Shown one piece after another: positions 28,166 through 36,737 of a stretch of DNA of 64,000 bases. Under the pieces are notes generated by a model that saw only the letters and a list, made by a program, of their open reading frames with translations, was not told the DNA's origin and did not search any database. Numbering within the stretch: position 1 is the first letter of the stretch; every line of letters starts with the position of its first letter. The translations under genes and the position numbers were made by a program. This DNA is from Fodinibacter sp963707895 (GTDB taxonomy: Bacteria; Actinomycetota; Actinomycetes; Actinomycetales; Dermatophilaceae), in assembly GCA_963707895.1 (NCBI GenBank), contig CAVPRS010000010.1, positions 558,001-622,000 on the forward strand, written 5' to 3'.

Positions 28166-28209
28166 CTTCTCAGGGTCGGTGCGCAACCTTCTCAGGGTCG
28201 GTGCGCAAC
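28166..28209. repeat. Perfect 22-bp tandem duplication
   Basis: Two identical 22-bp units, 28166-28187 and 28188-28209, sit directly after the dnaE stop (28215 on the minus strand), upstream of the phosphoesterase gene. Each unit contains CTCAGGGTCGGTGCGCAA. Confidence 0.9.
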
Positions 28210-28214
28210 GCCGG

Positions 28215-31200
28215 TCAGACCAGGCAGCGCGGCCCGAGGAGCACCTTGAGGTCGCCGAACAACGCCTCCGTCGCATTGACCCGGTAGGCGGGGTCGAGCC
28301 GGATCTCGACGGAGCGTCCCGGCTTCACCAGCTTGAGGTGCACCTCGGTGGTGCCCGGGTGGTTGGTGAGCACGGTCTTGAGCTCCTCGACGCGTTGTGC
28401 GGTCGCGCGAGCGGTGTCCATGGTGACCACCACCGGGCCTCGCGGGCCCTCGCTGACGTCGGGCAGGGTGAGCTCCTGGGCGTAGATCGACACCGTGTCG
28501 TCGCGCCGGTTGACCTTGCCGCGCACCACGGCGACGACGTCCTGCTGGAGCATCGGGCCGACGGTCATGTAGGCGCTGGGGAAGAACAGGCACTCGATGG
28601 CACCGGCGAGGTCCTCGACGGTGGCGATCGCCCAGAGGTCGCCCTTCTTGGTGCGCTTGACCTGAAGGCCGGTGATCAGCCCGGCGACGGTGACCATCGA
28701 TCCCTCGGGCTTGCCGGCGTCGTCGCTGGTGAGGGCGGCGATCGGGGTGTCGGCGTGGGCGGCGAGCACGTGCTCGACGCCGAACAGCGGGTGGTCGGAC
28801 ACGTAGAGGCCGAGCATCTCGCGCTCGAAGGAGAGCAGCGTGGACTTGTCCCACTCGACGCCCGGCACCGCCGTCAGGCCCATCAGGTCGCCGCCGGAGT
28901 CACCGGCCGAGTCGTCGCCGAACGCCCCGAACAGGCTGTCCTGCCCGATGGCCTCCTGCCGCTTGACGGCCACGAACGCGTCGACGTACTCCTCGTGCAC
29001 CCGCAGCAGGCCCATCCGGGTCTCGGCGAGCCCGTCGAACGCGCCGCCCTTGATGAGCGACTCGATGGTGCGCTTGTTGCAGACCACCGCCGGCACCTTC
29101 GACATGAAGTCGCGGAACGAGGTGAAGCGGCCCTTGTCCTCGCGAGCGGCCAGGATGGCCTCGACGACGTTGTGCCCGACGTTGCGGATGGCCTGCAGGC
29201 CGAACCGGATGTCGGTGCCGACCGCGGCGAACTGCCCGATCGAGTCGTTGACGTCGGGCGGGAGCACCTTGATGCCCATCCGGCGGCACTCGCCGAGGTA
29301 GAGGGCCGACTTGTCCTTGTCGTCGCCGACCGAGGTGAGCAGGGCCGCCATGTACTCGGCCGGGTAGTTGGCCTTGAGGTAGCCCGTCCAGTACGACACC
29401 AGGCCGTAGGCGGCGGTGTGGGCCTTGTTGAACGCGTAGTCGGAGAACGGGACGAGCACGCCCCACAGCGCGGCGATCGACGCCTCGTTGAAGCCCTTGG
29501 CCTTCATCCCCTCGGAGAACGGGACGTACTCGGCGTCGAGCACCGACTTCTTCTTCTTGCCCATCGCGCGACGCAGCAGGTCGGCGTTGCCCAAGGTGTA
29601 GCCCGCGAGCTTCTGGGCGATCTCCATGACCTGCTCCTGGTAGATCACCAGGCCGTGGGTGGTGCCGAGGATCGGGCCGAGCGCCTCGATCATCTCGGGC
29701 TGGAGCTTGCCCTCGAGCTGCGGGTCGAGCGGGGTCAGCTCCTGCTTGCCGTTCTTGCGCAGTGCGAAGTTGGTGTGCGCGTTGACGCCCATCGGGCCCG
29801 GGCGGTAGAGGGCGAGCGCCGCCGAGATGTCCTCGAAGCTGTCGGGCTGCATCAGCTTGAGCAGGGTGCGCATGCCGCCGCCGTCGAGCTGGAAGACGCC
29901 GAGGGTGTCGCCCCGGGCCAGCAGGTCGTAGGTCGCCGGGTCGGTCATGTCCTTCGACAGCGCATCGAGGTCGATGTCCTCGCCCCGGTTGCTCTTCACG
30001 TTGGCGATGGCGTCGTCGAGGATGGTGAGGTTGCGCAGCCCGAGGAAGTCCATCTTGACCAGGCCGAGCGCCTCGCAGCTCGGGTAGTCGAACTGGGTGA
30101 TGACCTGGCCGTCCTGCAGCCGGCGCATGATCGGGATGACGTCGATGAGCGGCTCGCTGCTCATGATGACACCGGCGGCGTGCACGCCCCACTGGCGCTT
30201 GAGCCCCTCGAGGCCCTTGGCGGTCTCGACGACCTCCTGCAGGTGCGGCTCGCCGGCGACGAGGTCGCGGAACTCCTTGCCCTCGCCGTAGCGGGGGTAG
30301 GTGGGGTCGTAGATGCCCGAGAGCGGCACGCCCTTGCCCATGACGTCGGGCGGCATCGCCTTGGTCAGCTGCTCGCCGACGGCGAAGGGGTGGCCCATGA
30401 CCCGGGCGGCGTCCTTGACGGCCTGCTTGGCCTTGATGGTGCCGTAGGTGACGATCTGCGCGACCCGCTCGCTGCCGTACTTCTCGGTGACGTAACGGAT
30501 CACCTCGCCGCGCCGGCGCTCGTCGAAGTCGACGTCGAAGTCGGGCAGCGAGGGCCGCTCGGGGTTCAGGAACCGCTCGAAGATCAGCCCGTGCGGGATC
30601 GGGTCGAGGTCGGTGATCTTCATGGCGTAGGCGCACATCGAGCCGGCTCCCGAGCCACGCCCCGGCCCGACCCGGATGCCGTTGCTCTTGGCCCAGGTGA
30701 TGAAGTCGGCCACGACGAGGAAGTAGCCGGCATACCCCTTGGTGACGATGACCTCGGTCTCGAACTCGGCCTGGGTCTGCGCGTAGTCGGGGATGCCGCC
30801 GGGGAAGCGCTCGCGCAGGCCGCGCTGCACCTCCTTGACGAACCAGCTCTCCTCGTTCTCGCCGGGCGGGCAGGGGAAGTGGGGCATGTAGCGCCCCTCG
30901 TCCTCGGTGAACGAGATCTCGCACATCTCGGCGATGCGCAGGGTGTTGTCGCAGGCCTCGGGCAGCTCGCGCCAGGTGTGCCGCATCTCGGCCGGGCTCT
31001 TGAGGTAGAAGTCGTCGGCGTCGAACTTGAACCGGCTGGGGTCCATCATCGTCGAGCCGGACTGCACGCACAGCAGCGCCGAGTGCGCCTTGGCGTCCTC
31101 GGGGCTGGTGTAGTGCAGGTCGTTGGTGGCGACGAACGGCATGTCGAGCTCACGCGCCAGCCGGATGAGGTCCTTCATGGACCGGCGCTCGACGTCGAGG

Positions 31201-31841
31201 CCGTGGTCCATGACCTCGCAGTAGAAGTTCTCCTTGCCGAAGATGTCCTGGAAGTCGGATGCCGCCTGCTTCGCCGCGTCGTACTGCCCGAGCCGCAGCC
31301 GGGTCTGGATCTCGCCGGACGCGCAACCGCTGGTGGCGATCAGGCCCTTGCCGTAGCGGTCGAGCAGCTCGCGGTCGACCCGCGGCCACTTCGCGTAGAC
31401 CTGGTCGAGCGAGGCCTGGCTGTCCATGCGGAACAGGTTGTGCAGCCCGGTGTTGTCGCGGGCGAGCAGGGTCATGTGCGTGTAGGCGCCCGAGCCGGAG
31501 ACGTCGTCGCCGGGGCTGGAGCGCTCGTCACCCCACTTGACGCGGGTCTTGTCGGTGCGGTGGGTGCCCGGAGTGACGTAGGCCTCGACGCCGATGATCG
31601 GCTTGACGCCGGTGCCCTGGGCCTTCTTCCAGAACTCGTAGGCGCCGAAGACGTAACCGTGGTCGGTCGTGGCGAGCGCCGGCATCCCCATCTCGGCGGC
31701 CCGGGTGAACAGGTCACCGATGCGCGCGGCGCCGTCGAGCATGGAGTACTCGGTGTGCACGTGCAGGTGGACGAACGAGTCGGAGTCCTTCCCCGGCGTC
31801 GTGGTCGTCGGGGGCGTCGAGGAGGCGTTCGGGAGGGACAT
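28215..31841 (-). CDS. dnaE: DNA polymerase III alpha subunit (DnaE1 type)
   Basis: 1208 aa from ATG 31841; the 22 extra upstream codons are not family-like. This is the replicative polymerase. The PHP domain starts at HLHVHTEYS (residues 25-33). The catalytic Asp pair is in PDFDVDFDERRRGE (about 432-445). The helix-hairpin-helix and OB-fold parts follow (TVAGLITGLQVKRTKKGD), ending in a C-terminal beta-domain. Length and order match actinobacterial DnaE1, not the shorter DnaE2 (ImuC). It lies downstream of rluD on the same strand after a ~115-bp gap. Confidence 0.97.
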   Translation of the reverse strand: MSLPNASSTPPTTTTPGKDSDSFVHLHVHTEYSMLDGAARIGDLFTRAAEMGMPALATTDHGYVFGAYEFWKKAQGTGVKPIIGVEAYVTPGTHRTDKTRVKWGDERSSPGDDVSGSGAYTHMTLLARDNTGLHNLFRMDSQASLDQVYAKWPRVDRELLDRYGKGLIATSGCASGEIQTRLRLGQYDAAKQAASDFQDIFGKENFYCEVMDHGLDVERRSMKDLIRLARELDMPFVATNDLHYTSPEDAKAHSALLCVQSGSTMMDPSRFKFDADDFYLKSPAEMRHTWRELPEACDNTLRIAEMCEISFTEDEGRYMPHFPCPPGENEESWFVKEVQRGLRERFPGGIPDYAQTQAEFETEVIVTKGYAGYFLVVADFITWAKSNGIRVGPGRGSGAGSMCAYAMKITDLDPIPHGLIFERFLNPERPSLPDFDVDFDERRRGEVIRYVTEKYGSERVAQIVTYGTIKAKQAVKDAARVMGHPFAVGEQLTKAMPPDVMGKGVPLSGIYDPTYPRYGEGKEFRDLVAGEPHLQEVVETAKGLEGLKRQWGVHAAGVIMSSEPLIDVIPIMRRLQDGQVITQFDYPSCEALGLVKMDFLGLRNLTILDDAIANVKSNRGEDIDLDALSKDMTDPATYDLLARGDTLGVFQLDGGGMRTLLKLMQPDSFEDISAALALYRPGPMGVNAHTNFALRKNGKQELTPLDPQLEGKLQPEMIEALGPILGTTHGLVIYQEQVMEIAQKLAGYTLGNADLLRRAMGKKKKSVLDAEYVPFSEGMKAKGFNEASIAALWGVLVPFSDYAFNKAHTAAYGLVSYWTGYLKANYPAEYMAALLTSVGDDKDKSALYLGECRRMGIKVLPPDVNDSIGQFAAVGTDIRFGLQAIRNVGHNVVEAILAAREDKGRFTSFRDFMSKVPAVVCNKRTIESLIKGGAFDGLAETRMGLLRVHEEYVDAFVAVKRQEAIGQDSLFGAFGDDSAGDSGGDLMGLTAVPGVEWDKSTLLSFEREMLGLYVSDHPLFGVEHVLAAHADTPIAALTSDDAGKPEGSMVTVAGLITGLQVKRTKKGDLWAIATVEDLAGAIECLFFPSAYMTVGPMLQQDVVAVVRGKVNRRDDTVSIYAQELTLPDVSEGPRGPVVVTMDTARATAQRVEELKTVLTNHPGTTEVHLKLVKPGRSVEIRLDPAYRVNATEALFGDLKVLLGPRCLV

Positions 31842-31955
31842 CGCGGACCATCCTAGGTCGGCCCGAGGACACCCCCGCGCGTGTCGCTGCCGTGTCGCGA
31901 CGACCATCGAGTCCCACCCGTCACAGCGCGCCGGACGACGCCTGGAGGAGGGGGG

Positions 31956-32879
31956 TCAGAGGCGGTCGAGGGCCTCGCGCAGGTCCTGCGGGTAGGGGCT
32001 CTCGAAGGTGACCCACTCCCCCGAGCCGGGGTGCTCGAAGCCCAGCCCGACGGCGTGCAGCCACTGCCGCTCCAGACCGAGCCGCGCGGACAGGGTGGGG
32101 TCCGCGCCGTAGGTGAGGTCGCCGACGCAGGGGTGGCGCACCGCGGCCATGTGCACCCTGATCTGGTGGGTGCGGCCGGTCTCGAGGCGGATCTCGAGCA
32201 GGGACGCGTGCCGGAACGCCTCGAGCAGCTCGTAGTGCGTGACGGCGTGCTTGCCGGAGTCCATGACGGCGAACTTGTAGTCGTGGCCCGGGTGGCGGGC
32301 GATGGGGGCGTCGATGGTGCCGACGAGCGGGTCGGGCAGCCCCTGCACGAGGGTGTGGTAGGTCTTGTCGACGCGGCGCTCCTTGAAGGCCCGCTTGAGC
32401 ACCGAGTAGCCGCGCTCGCTGGCGCAGACCACCATCAGGCCCGAGGTGCCGACGTCGAGCCTCGAGACGATGCCCTGCCGCTCGCTGGCCCCGCTCGTCG
32501 AGATGCGGTAGCCGGCGGCCTTGAGCCCGGCCAGCACGTTGGGCCCGGTCCAGCCCACGCTCGGGTGCGCGGCGACCCCCACCGGCTTGTCGACGACGAC
32601 GATGTCCTCGTCGGAGTAGACGACCGACATGCCGGGCACCGGCTCGGCGACGACCTCGAGCGTGGGGCTCGCCGGGGATGCCGGCAGCTGCACCTCGAGC
32701 ATGTCGCCGGCACTGACCCGGTGGCTCTTGCCGACGTTGGCGGCGTTGACACTGACCCCACCGCCGGCGGCCAGGTCGGCGGCGCGGGTGCGGGAGAGCC
32801 CGAACAGCCGGGCGATGGCGGAGTCGACGCGCTCACCCTCGAGCCCGTCGGGCACGAGCACGGTGCGTGCGTCACTCAT
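31956..32879 (-). CDS. rluD: 23S rRNA pseudouridine synthase, RluD family
   Basis: 307 aa from ATG 32879, overlapping the lspA stop by ATGA. An N-terminal S4 RNA-binding domain (SAIARLFGLSRTRAADLAAGGGVSVN) precedes the catalytic domain with GIVSRLDVGTSGLMV, where the Asp is the catalytic residue, and RTHQIRVHMA. It makes pseudouridines in helix 69 of 23S rRNA or equivalent sites. The lspA-rluD pair is a common arrangement. Translation is probably coupled to lspA. Confidence 0.93.
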   Translation of the reverse strand: MSDARTVLVPDGLEGERVDSAIARLFGLSRTRAADLAAGGGVSVNAANVGKSHRVSAGDMLEVQLPASPASPTLEVVAEPVPGMSVVYSDEDIVVVDKPVGVAAHPSVGWTGPNVLAGLKAAGYRISTSGASERQGIVSRLDVGTSGLMVVCASERGYSVLKRAFKERRVDKTYHTLVQGLPDPLVGTIDAPIARHPGHDYKFAVMDSGKHAVTHYELLEAFRHASLLEIRLETGRTHQIRVHMAAVRHPCVGDLTYGADPTLSARLGLERQWLHAVGLGFEHPGSGEWVTFESPYPQDLREALDRL

Positions 32880-33462
32880 CGGCGTGCTCGGGGTGGTGCA
32901 CCGGGCCGGCGAGGGACGTGCCGCGGAAGGAGAGCACCATGATGATGCCGGCGCCGACGACGATCGCGATGTCGGCGACGTTTCCGATGAACAGCCCGAA
33001 GTAGTCGATGAAGTCGACGACGTGGCCGCGACCCGGACCGGGCTCGCGGAAGCCACGGTCGAGCAGGTTGCCGACGGCGCCGCCGAGCAGCAGGCCGAGG
33101 GCCACCGCCCACGGCATGTTGCCCACCTTGCGCGCGCCGATGACGACCCACACCAGGATGCCGAGCGAGATGGCCGTGAGCAGCCAGGTCGACCCGTCAC
33201 CGATCGAGAACGCCGCCCCCGGGTTGCGGATCAGGTTGAGCCGGATGAACGACCCGATGAGGTCGACCGCCTCCCCCGGCGTCAGCGAGCGCAGCGCCCA
33301 GACCTTGGTGGCCTGGTCGAGCACGAGGACGAGGGCCGCGAGACCGAGCAGCACGACGTACAGCCGCCGCCGGCCGCCGGTCGGGACCGGGGCCGGCGTG
33401 GACGGGGTGGGTTCGGCCGCGGTCGTCAGCGGCGCTCCTGCTTCATCTTGCATGGCATGCAT
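32872..33462 (-). CDS. lspA: Lipoprotein signal peptidase LspA
   Basis: 196 aa as given. It cleaves lipoprotein signal peptides after diacylglyceryl transfer. Four membrane helices; the catalytic Asp residues are in GNLLDRGF and FNVADIAIV-like GNVADIAI. The start is uncertain: ATGs at 33462 and 33453 lie inside the upstream TraR-like gene and have no ribosome site, whereas an AGGAG inside that gene's last codons is 5 nt before an in-frame CTG (about 33429). All choices change only the low-complexity N-terminal tail. The product is needed by the lipoprotein at 1.6-2 kb, among others. Confidence 0.92.
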   Translation of the reverse strand: MHAMQDEAGAPLTTAAEPTPSTPAPVPTGGRRRLYVVLLGLAALVLVLDQATKVWALRSLTPGEAVDLIGSFIRLNLIRNPGAAFSIGDGSTWLLTAISLGILVWVVIGARKVGNMPWAVALGLLLGGAVGNLLDRGFREPGPGRGHVVDFIDYFGLFIGNVADIAIVVGAGIIMVLSFRGTSLAGPVHHPEHADE

Positions 33463-34574
33463 AGGGTCGCACGAGGAGCCGCCTGGAGCCTAAGTTTGCC
33501 GATCGGGTTGCCGCAGGACTCGCAGATCCCGTAGGTGCCGTTGTCGAGCCGCTCGAGCGCGTGCTCGTTCTGCTCGAGCATCTCGCGGGCGTTGTTGGCC
33601 AGCGAGATCTCCTGCTCGCGCTCGTAGGTCTTGGCGCCGGCGTCGGCCTGGTCGTCGCCCGCACCGTCGCCCGAGTCACGCATCAGGTCGACCAGGTCGC
33701 TCTGCGCGTGGGCCACCTCGGTGCGCAGCTGCGCGATGTCGTGCTCGAGCTCGGAGCGCACGGCCCGCAGCTCCTTGGCCGTCCAGGGCGACTCGTCCTC
33801 GCGGACGACGAGGACCTGCTTCTTCGCAGCGGCCTTGCGTGCGGGTGCCTTGGTCGCGGCGGGTGCGGCGTTGGTCACGGGCGCTGCCTTCCTGGCTGTC
33901 GTGGTCGTGGATGCCGTGCGGGTCGTGGCTGCCTTGGCGGCGGCGGGAGCCTTCTGGGCTGGCGCCTTCGTGGCGGCGGGCGCCTTCTTCGCCGTAGCGG
34001 CCTTGGTCGCCGGAGCCTTGGTGGCCGCGGGAGCCTTCCTGGCGGGAGCCTTCGTGGCGGCGGGTGCCTTCTTCGCCGTAGCGGCCTTGGTGGCCGCGGG
34101 TGCCTTCTTCGCCGTAGCAGCCTTGGTGGCCGCGGGAGCCTTCGTGCCGGGAGCCTTGGTGGCCGCGGGGGCCCTCGTGGCCGCCGGAGCCTTTGTGGCC
34201 GGCGCCTTCCTGGCGGGCGCCTTCGTGGCCGCAGGCGCCTTCCTCGCGGGAGCCTTGGTGGCTGCCGGTGCCTTCGTGGCCGGAGTCTTCGTGGCCGCGG
34301 GCGCCTTCTTCGCGGGAGCCTTGGAGGCGGGTGCCTTCGTGGCCGGAGCCGCCTTCGACGCAGCGGCCCTCTTGACCGGGGCCTTCGTGGCGGCCGCCTT
34401 CGGAGCGGGTGACTTGGCTGCCGAGGGCTTCTTCGCCGCCGCCACCTTGGTCGCCTTCGTCGTGGAACCGCCGGCGGGAGTCGCGGCCTTGGCCGTCGTC
34501 CCCCTGGTGCCGACGGCCTTGCGCGCCGACGCCGCAGCCTGCCTGGCCACGGACAACGCCAGCTTGGCAACCAT
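33426..34574 (-). CDS. TraR/DksA-type zinc-finger protein with histone-H1-like N-terminal tail
   Basis: 382 aa. Residues ~25-255 are a basic low-complexity tail of KAPAATKAPARKAPA-type units, like histone H1 and actinobacterial HupB/Lsr2-associated tails. Residues ~265-382 form a DksA-like module: a coiled coil (ELRAVRSELEHDIAQLRTEV ... EQEISLANNAREMLEQNEHALERL) and a C4 zinc finger with CESC and CMPC. DksA proteins bind the RNA polymerase secondary channel; the coiled-coil tip here has DLMRDSGDG, so polymerase action is plausible but unproven. The tail suggests DNA binding. Between divIVA and lspA, it keeps the usual actinobacterial order. Confidence 0.88.
   Translation of the reverse strand: MVAKLALSVARQAAASARKAVGTRGTTAKAATPAGGSTTKATKVAAAKKPSAAKSPAPKAAATKAPVKRAAASKAAPATKAPASKAPAKKAPAATKTPATKAPAATKAPARKAPAATKAPARKAPATKAPAATRAPAATKAPGTKAPAATKAATAKKAPAATKAATAKKAPAATKAPARKAPAATKAPATKAATAKKAPAATKAPAQKAPAAAKAATTRTASTTTTARKAAPVTNAAPAATKAPARKAAAKKQVLVVREDESPWTAKELRAVRSELEHDIAQLRTEVAHAQSDLVDLMRDSGDGAGDDQADAGAKTYEREQEISLANNAREMLEQNEHALERLDNGTYGICESCGNPIGKLRLQAAPRATLCMPCKMKQERR
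33830..34450. repeat. Coding low-complexity repeats (Lys-Ala-Pro tail)
   Basis: Degenerate short tandem repeats around GGTGGCCGCGGGAGCC-like units encode the H1-like tail of the TraR/DksA-type protein. Several 24-33-nt stretches recur almost exactly, so unequal crossing-over could change tail length. Confidence 0.8.
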
Positions 34575-34703
34575 GGTGAACCCTCTTCCCGGGTGTGCGG
34601 TGGACCCTGTCGGCCGACCGGTGCGCCGAGGATACGGCCTGCACCCTCGTGCCTCAACGGCGAAACGCGGGGTGCGACGTGCGCGTTCCCGCCGGGCACG
34701 ACG

Positions 34704-34730
34704 AAGGGCCCGGCACGAGGCCGGGCCCTT
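34704..34730 (-). terminator. Terminator after divIVA
   Basis: A perfect 11-bp stem (AAGGGCCCGGC at 34704-34714, complement 34720-34730) with loop ACGAG lies 16 bp past the divIVA stop on the minus strand. It would separate divIVA from the TraR-like gene. Confidence 0.8.
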
Positions 34731-34745
34731 GCGTCGCTTGGTCGG

Positions 34746-36203
34746 TCAGCTCTGGCGCTCGGGCTGAGGCTCCGCGGCCACCTCGCCCTGCTCCTCGGCC
34801 GCGGCGTCACCCTCGACACCGGTGTTCTTCAGCTCGGCGAGCTGGCCCTGGATGTAGCTGTGCAGGCGCGAGCGGTAGTCGCGCTCGAAGCCGCGCAGCT
34901 CCTCGATCTTGCGCTCGAGCAGGCCACGCTCGCGGCCGAGCTCCTCGAGGATCGACGCCTTCTTCTGCTGCGCCTCCGCGACCATGCCCGTGGAGCGCTC
35001 GCGCGCCTCCGTGAGCATGTCGTCGCGCTGGGTCGTCGCCGTCGAGAGCATCTCGTCACGCTGGGACGTCGCCGTCGAGAGCATCTCGTCACGCTGGGAC
35101 GTGCCCGTCGAGATGAGGTCGTCGTGCTGGGTCTGCGCGGTGCTGATCAGCTCGTCGTGACGGTTCTGCGCGGTCTCGACCAGCTCGTCGTGGCGGCGCT
35201 GCCCCTCTGCGACGAGCTCGTCGCGACGGGCCTCACCGGCGGAGACGTGCTCGTCGTGCAGGCGCTGCGCGAGGGCGATGACCCCGGCGGCACTGGCGCC
35301 ACCACCGGCCCCGGCGAGGGCTGCGGCGCCGGGCGAACCGGCGTCGGACTCGGGCTGCGGGCGCTGGGCAGCCGCAGCGGCGGCCTCCTCGGCACGCTTC
35401 TCCGCGGCGGCGACGCGCTCCTGGGCGTCGCGCTCGGTCTCGGCGAGGCGAGCCTGCAACGTCGCGATCTGCTCGTTGGTGTCGGCCCCGGCCTGGTCGA
35501 CCTCGGAGGCGCGGGCGGCCTCCTCCTGCTGACGGCGGGCGACCTCCTGCTCGCGCTCGGCCTGGAGGGCGGCGAGCTTGGCCTGGCTGTCGCCGACCTG
35601 AGCCTCTGCCTCCGTGGCGCGAGCCTCGAGCTGGCCGGCGCGCTGCTCGGCCTCGGCGACCTTCTTCTCGAGCTCGCCGTTGCGGTCCTGCAGCTCGACG
35701 AGGCGGGCCTCGGCCTCCTGGGCCTTGCCCTGGGCCTCCTCGGTCAGCGTCTCGAGCTCGGCGTTGCGGTGCTCGAGCTGACCGACCTTGCCCTGGAGCT
35801 CGGCGTTGCGGCCCTCGATGTCGCCGTGCTTGCCCTCGAACTCGCCGAGGCGGGCGGTGAGCTCGCTGCGGGTGCCCTCGAGCTCGGACACCTTCGTGGT
35901 GAGGTCGCTGCGGGTGCCCTCGAGCTCGGACACGCGGGCGGCGAGCGTGGCGTTCTTCGAGCGCAGCTCGTCGAGGTCGCGGGCCGAGGTGTCGGGCTCG
36001 GCCTTGGTGACGACCGGAGCCATGCCCTTGCCCTCGCGGCACGTGTTGAGGTCGCCGCGCAGGTCGTCGGACTCCTTGGTCATCCGGCGCATCTCGGCGA
36101 CGATGTCGTCGAGGAAGTCGTCGACCTCACGCTCGTCGTAGCCACGACGGAACTGGGTCTGGGTGAACGTCTTGTTGAGGACGTCCTCGGGTGAGAGAGC
36201 CAT
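34746..36203 (-). CDS. divIVA: DivIVA/Wag31 polar growth protein with extended repeats
   Basis: 485 aa from ATG 36203 (AGGAG 6 nt upstream), much longer than mycobacterial Wag31 (~260 aa). The N-terminal DivIVA domain (LSPEDVLNKTFTQTQFRRGYDEREVDDFLDDI) binds membrane. Residues ~80-165 contain 14-residue double heptads (VSELEGTRSDLTTK type). After an Ala/Gly/Pro linker (about 270-310), ten consecutive 11-residue units of the form (A/G)xxx(H/R)DELxxx run through 34941-35270. It organises polar cell-wall synthesis. The gene follows yggT after 210 bp, which probably holds its own promoter. Confidence 0.93.
   Translation of the reverse strand: MALSPEDVLNKTFTQTQFRRGYDEREVDDFLDDIVAEMRRMTKESDDLRGDLNTCREGKGMAPVVTKAEPDTSARDLDELRSKNATLAARVSELEGTRSDLTTKVSELEGTRSELTARLGEFEGKHGDIEGRNAELQGKVGQLEHRNAELETLTEEAQGKAQEAEARLVELQDRNGELEKKVAEAEQRAGQLEARATEAEAQVGDSQAKLAALQAEREQEVARRQQEEAARASEVDQAGADTNEQIATLQARLAETERDAQERVAAAEKRAEEAAAAAAQRPQPESDAGSPGAAALAGAGGGASAAGVIALAQRLHDEHVSAGEARRDELVAEGQRRHDELVETAQNRHDELISTAQTQHDDLISTGTSQRDEMLSTATSQRDEMLSTATTQRDDMLTEARERSTGMVAEAQQKKASILEELGRERGLLERKIEELRGFERDYRSRLHSYIQGQLAELKNTGVEGDAAAEEQGEVAAEPQPERQS
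34941..35270. repeat. Ten 33-nt coding repeats (hendecads) in divIVA
   Basis: Exactly 330 nt encode ten 11-residue units in phase. The middle copies are nearly identical (SQRDEMLST-AT), the outer ones diverged, as expected for expansion by tandem duplication. Confidence 0.88.
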
Positions 36204-36413
36204 GTTCAACTCCTGTGGGTGGCCGACGGGTCACGATCCCCGGCTCCGCCCACTGGACGCACGCGTGCGGCCGGCAGGGGCTCCGGTCTTGCCAGCCTAC
36301 GCGATGCCGGTGCTGCCGTGACAGGTGTTGCGACAGGTGGACAGGGGCCCCTCGCGCGCGGTGCGCAGGTCAGACCCCGTGCGACGCCGACATCGGCTGC
36401 GGCACAGCGCGAC

Positions 36414-36689
36414 TCACAGCAGGATCAGCAGCAGGTAGACGATGAAGAAGAGCACCATGAAGGACAGGTCGATCGACACCCCACCCAGCCGCAACGGTGG
36501 GATCACCTTGCGCAGGGCCCGAAGCGGGGGCTCGGTGAGCGTGTAGATGGGCTCTGCGACCAGGAGCGCCGCTCCACGGGGCCGCCACTCGCGCGCGAAG
36601 ATCCTGATCCAGTCGAAGACGACGCGGCCGATGAGCACGAGGAAGTAGAGGAAGACGACGAACCGCAGGACCTCGAGCACGGCATTCAT
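36414..36689 (-). CDS. YggT family membrane protein
   Basis: 91 aa. Two hydrophobic segments (VLRFVVFLYFLVLIGRVVFDWI; IDLSFMVLFFIVYLLLILL) flank a loop with EPIYTLTEPPLRALRKVIPP, the YggT signature. The family sits between sepF and divIVA in Gram-positive bacteria and has been linked to division and osmotic tolerance; the mechanism is unclear. It lies 48 bp downstream of sepF. Confidence 0.93.
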   Translation of the reverse strand: MNAVLEVLRFVVFLYFLVLIGRVVFDWIRIFAREWRPRGAALLVAEPIYTLTEPPLRALRKVIPPLRLGGVSIDLSFMVLFFIVYLLLILL

Positions 36690-36737
36690 GGCACGAAGTC
36701 TGACCGATCGGGCTGGGTGACCCGTACTCGGGTCGGG

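Noticed and set aside
24193..28287. 1364-codon plus-strand frame opposite oligopeptidase B and the nucleotidase
   Set aside because: Spans two real genes and their gap with no motif; a mirror of GC-rich codons on the other strand.
28179..31856. 1225-codon plus-strand frame opposite dnaE
   Set aside because: Exactly mirrors dnaE and has repetitive Val/Glu/Asp/Gly antisense composition.
33830..34450. Repeats that could suggest a CRISPR array
   Set aside because: They are in-frame, degenerate, without unique spacers of fixed length, and encode a Lys-Ala-Pro tail.
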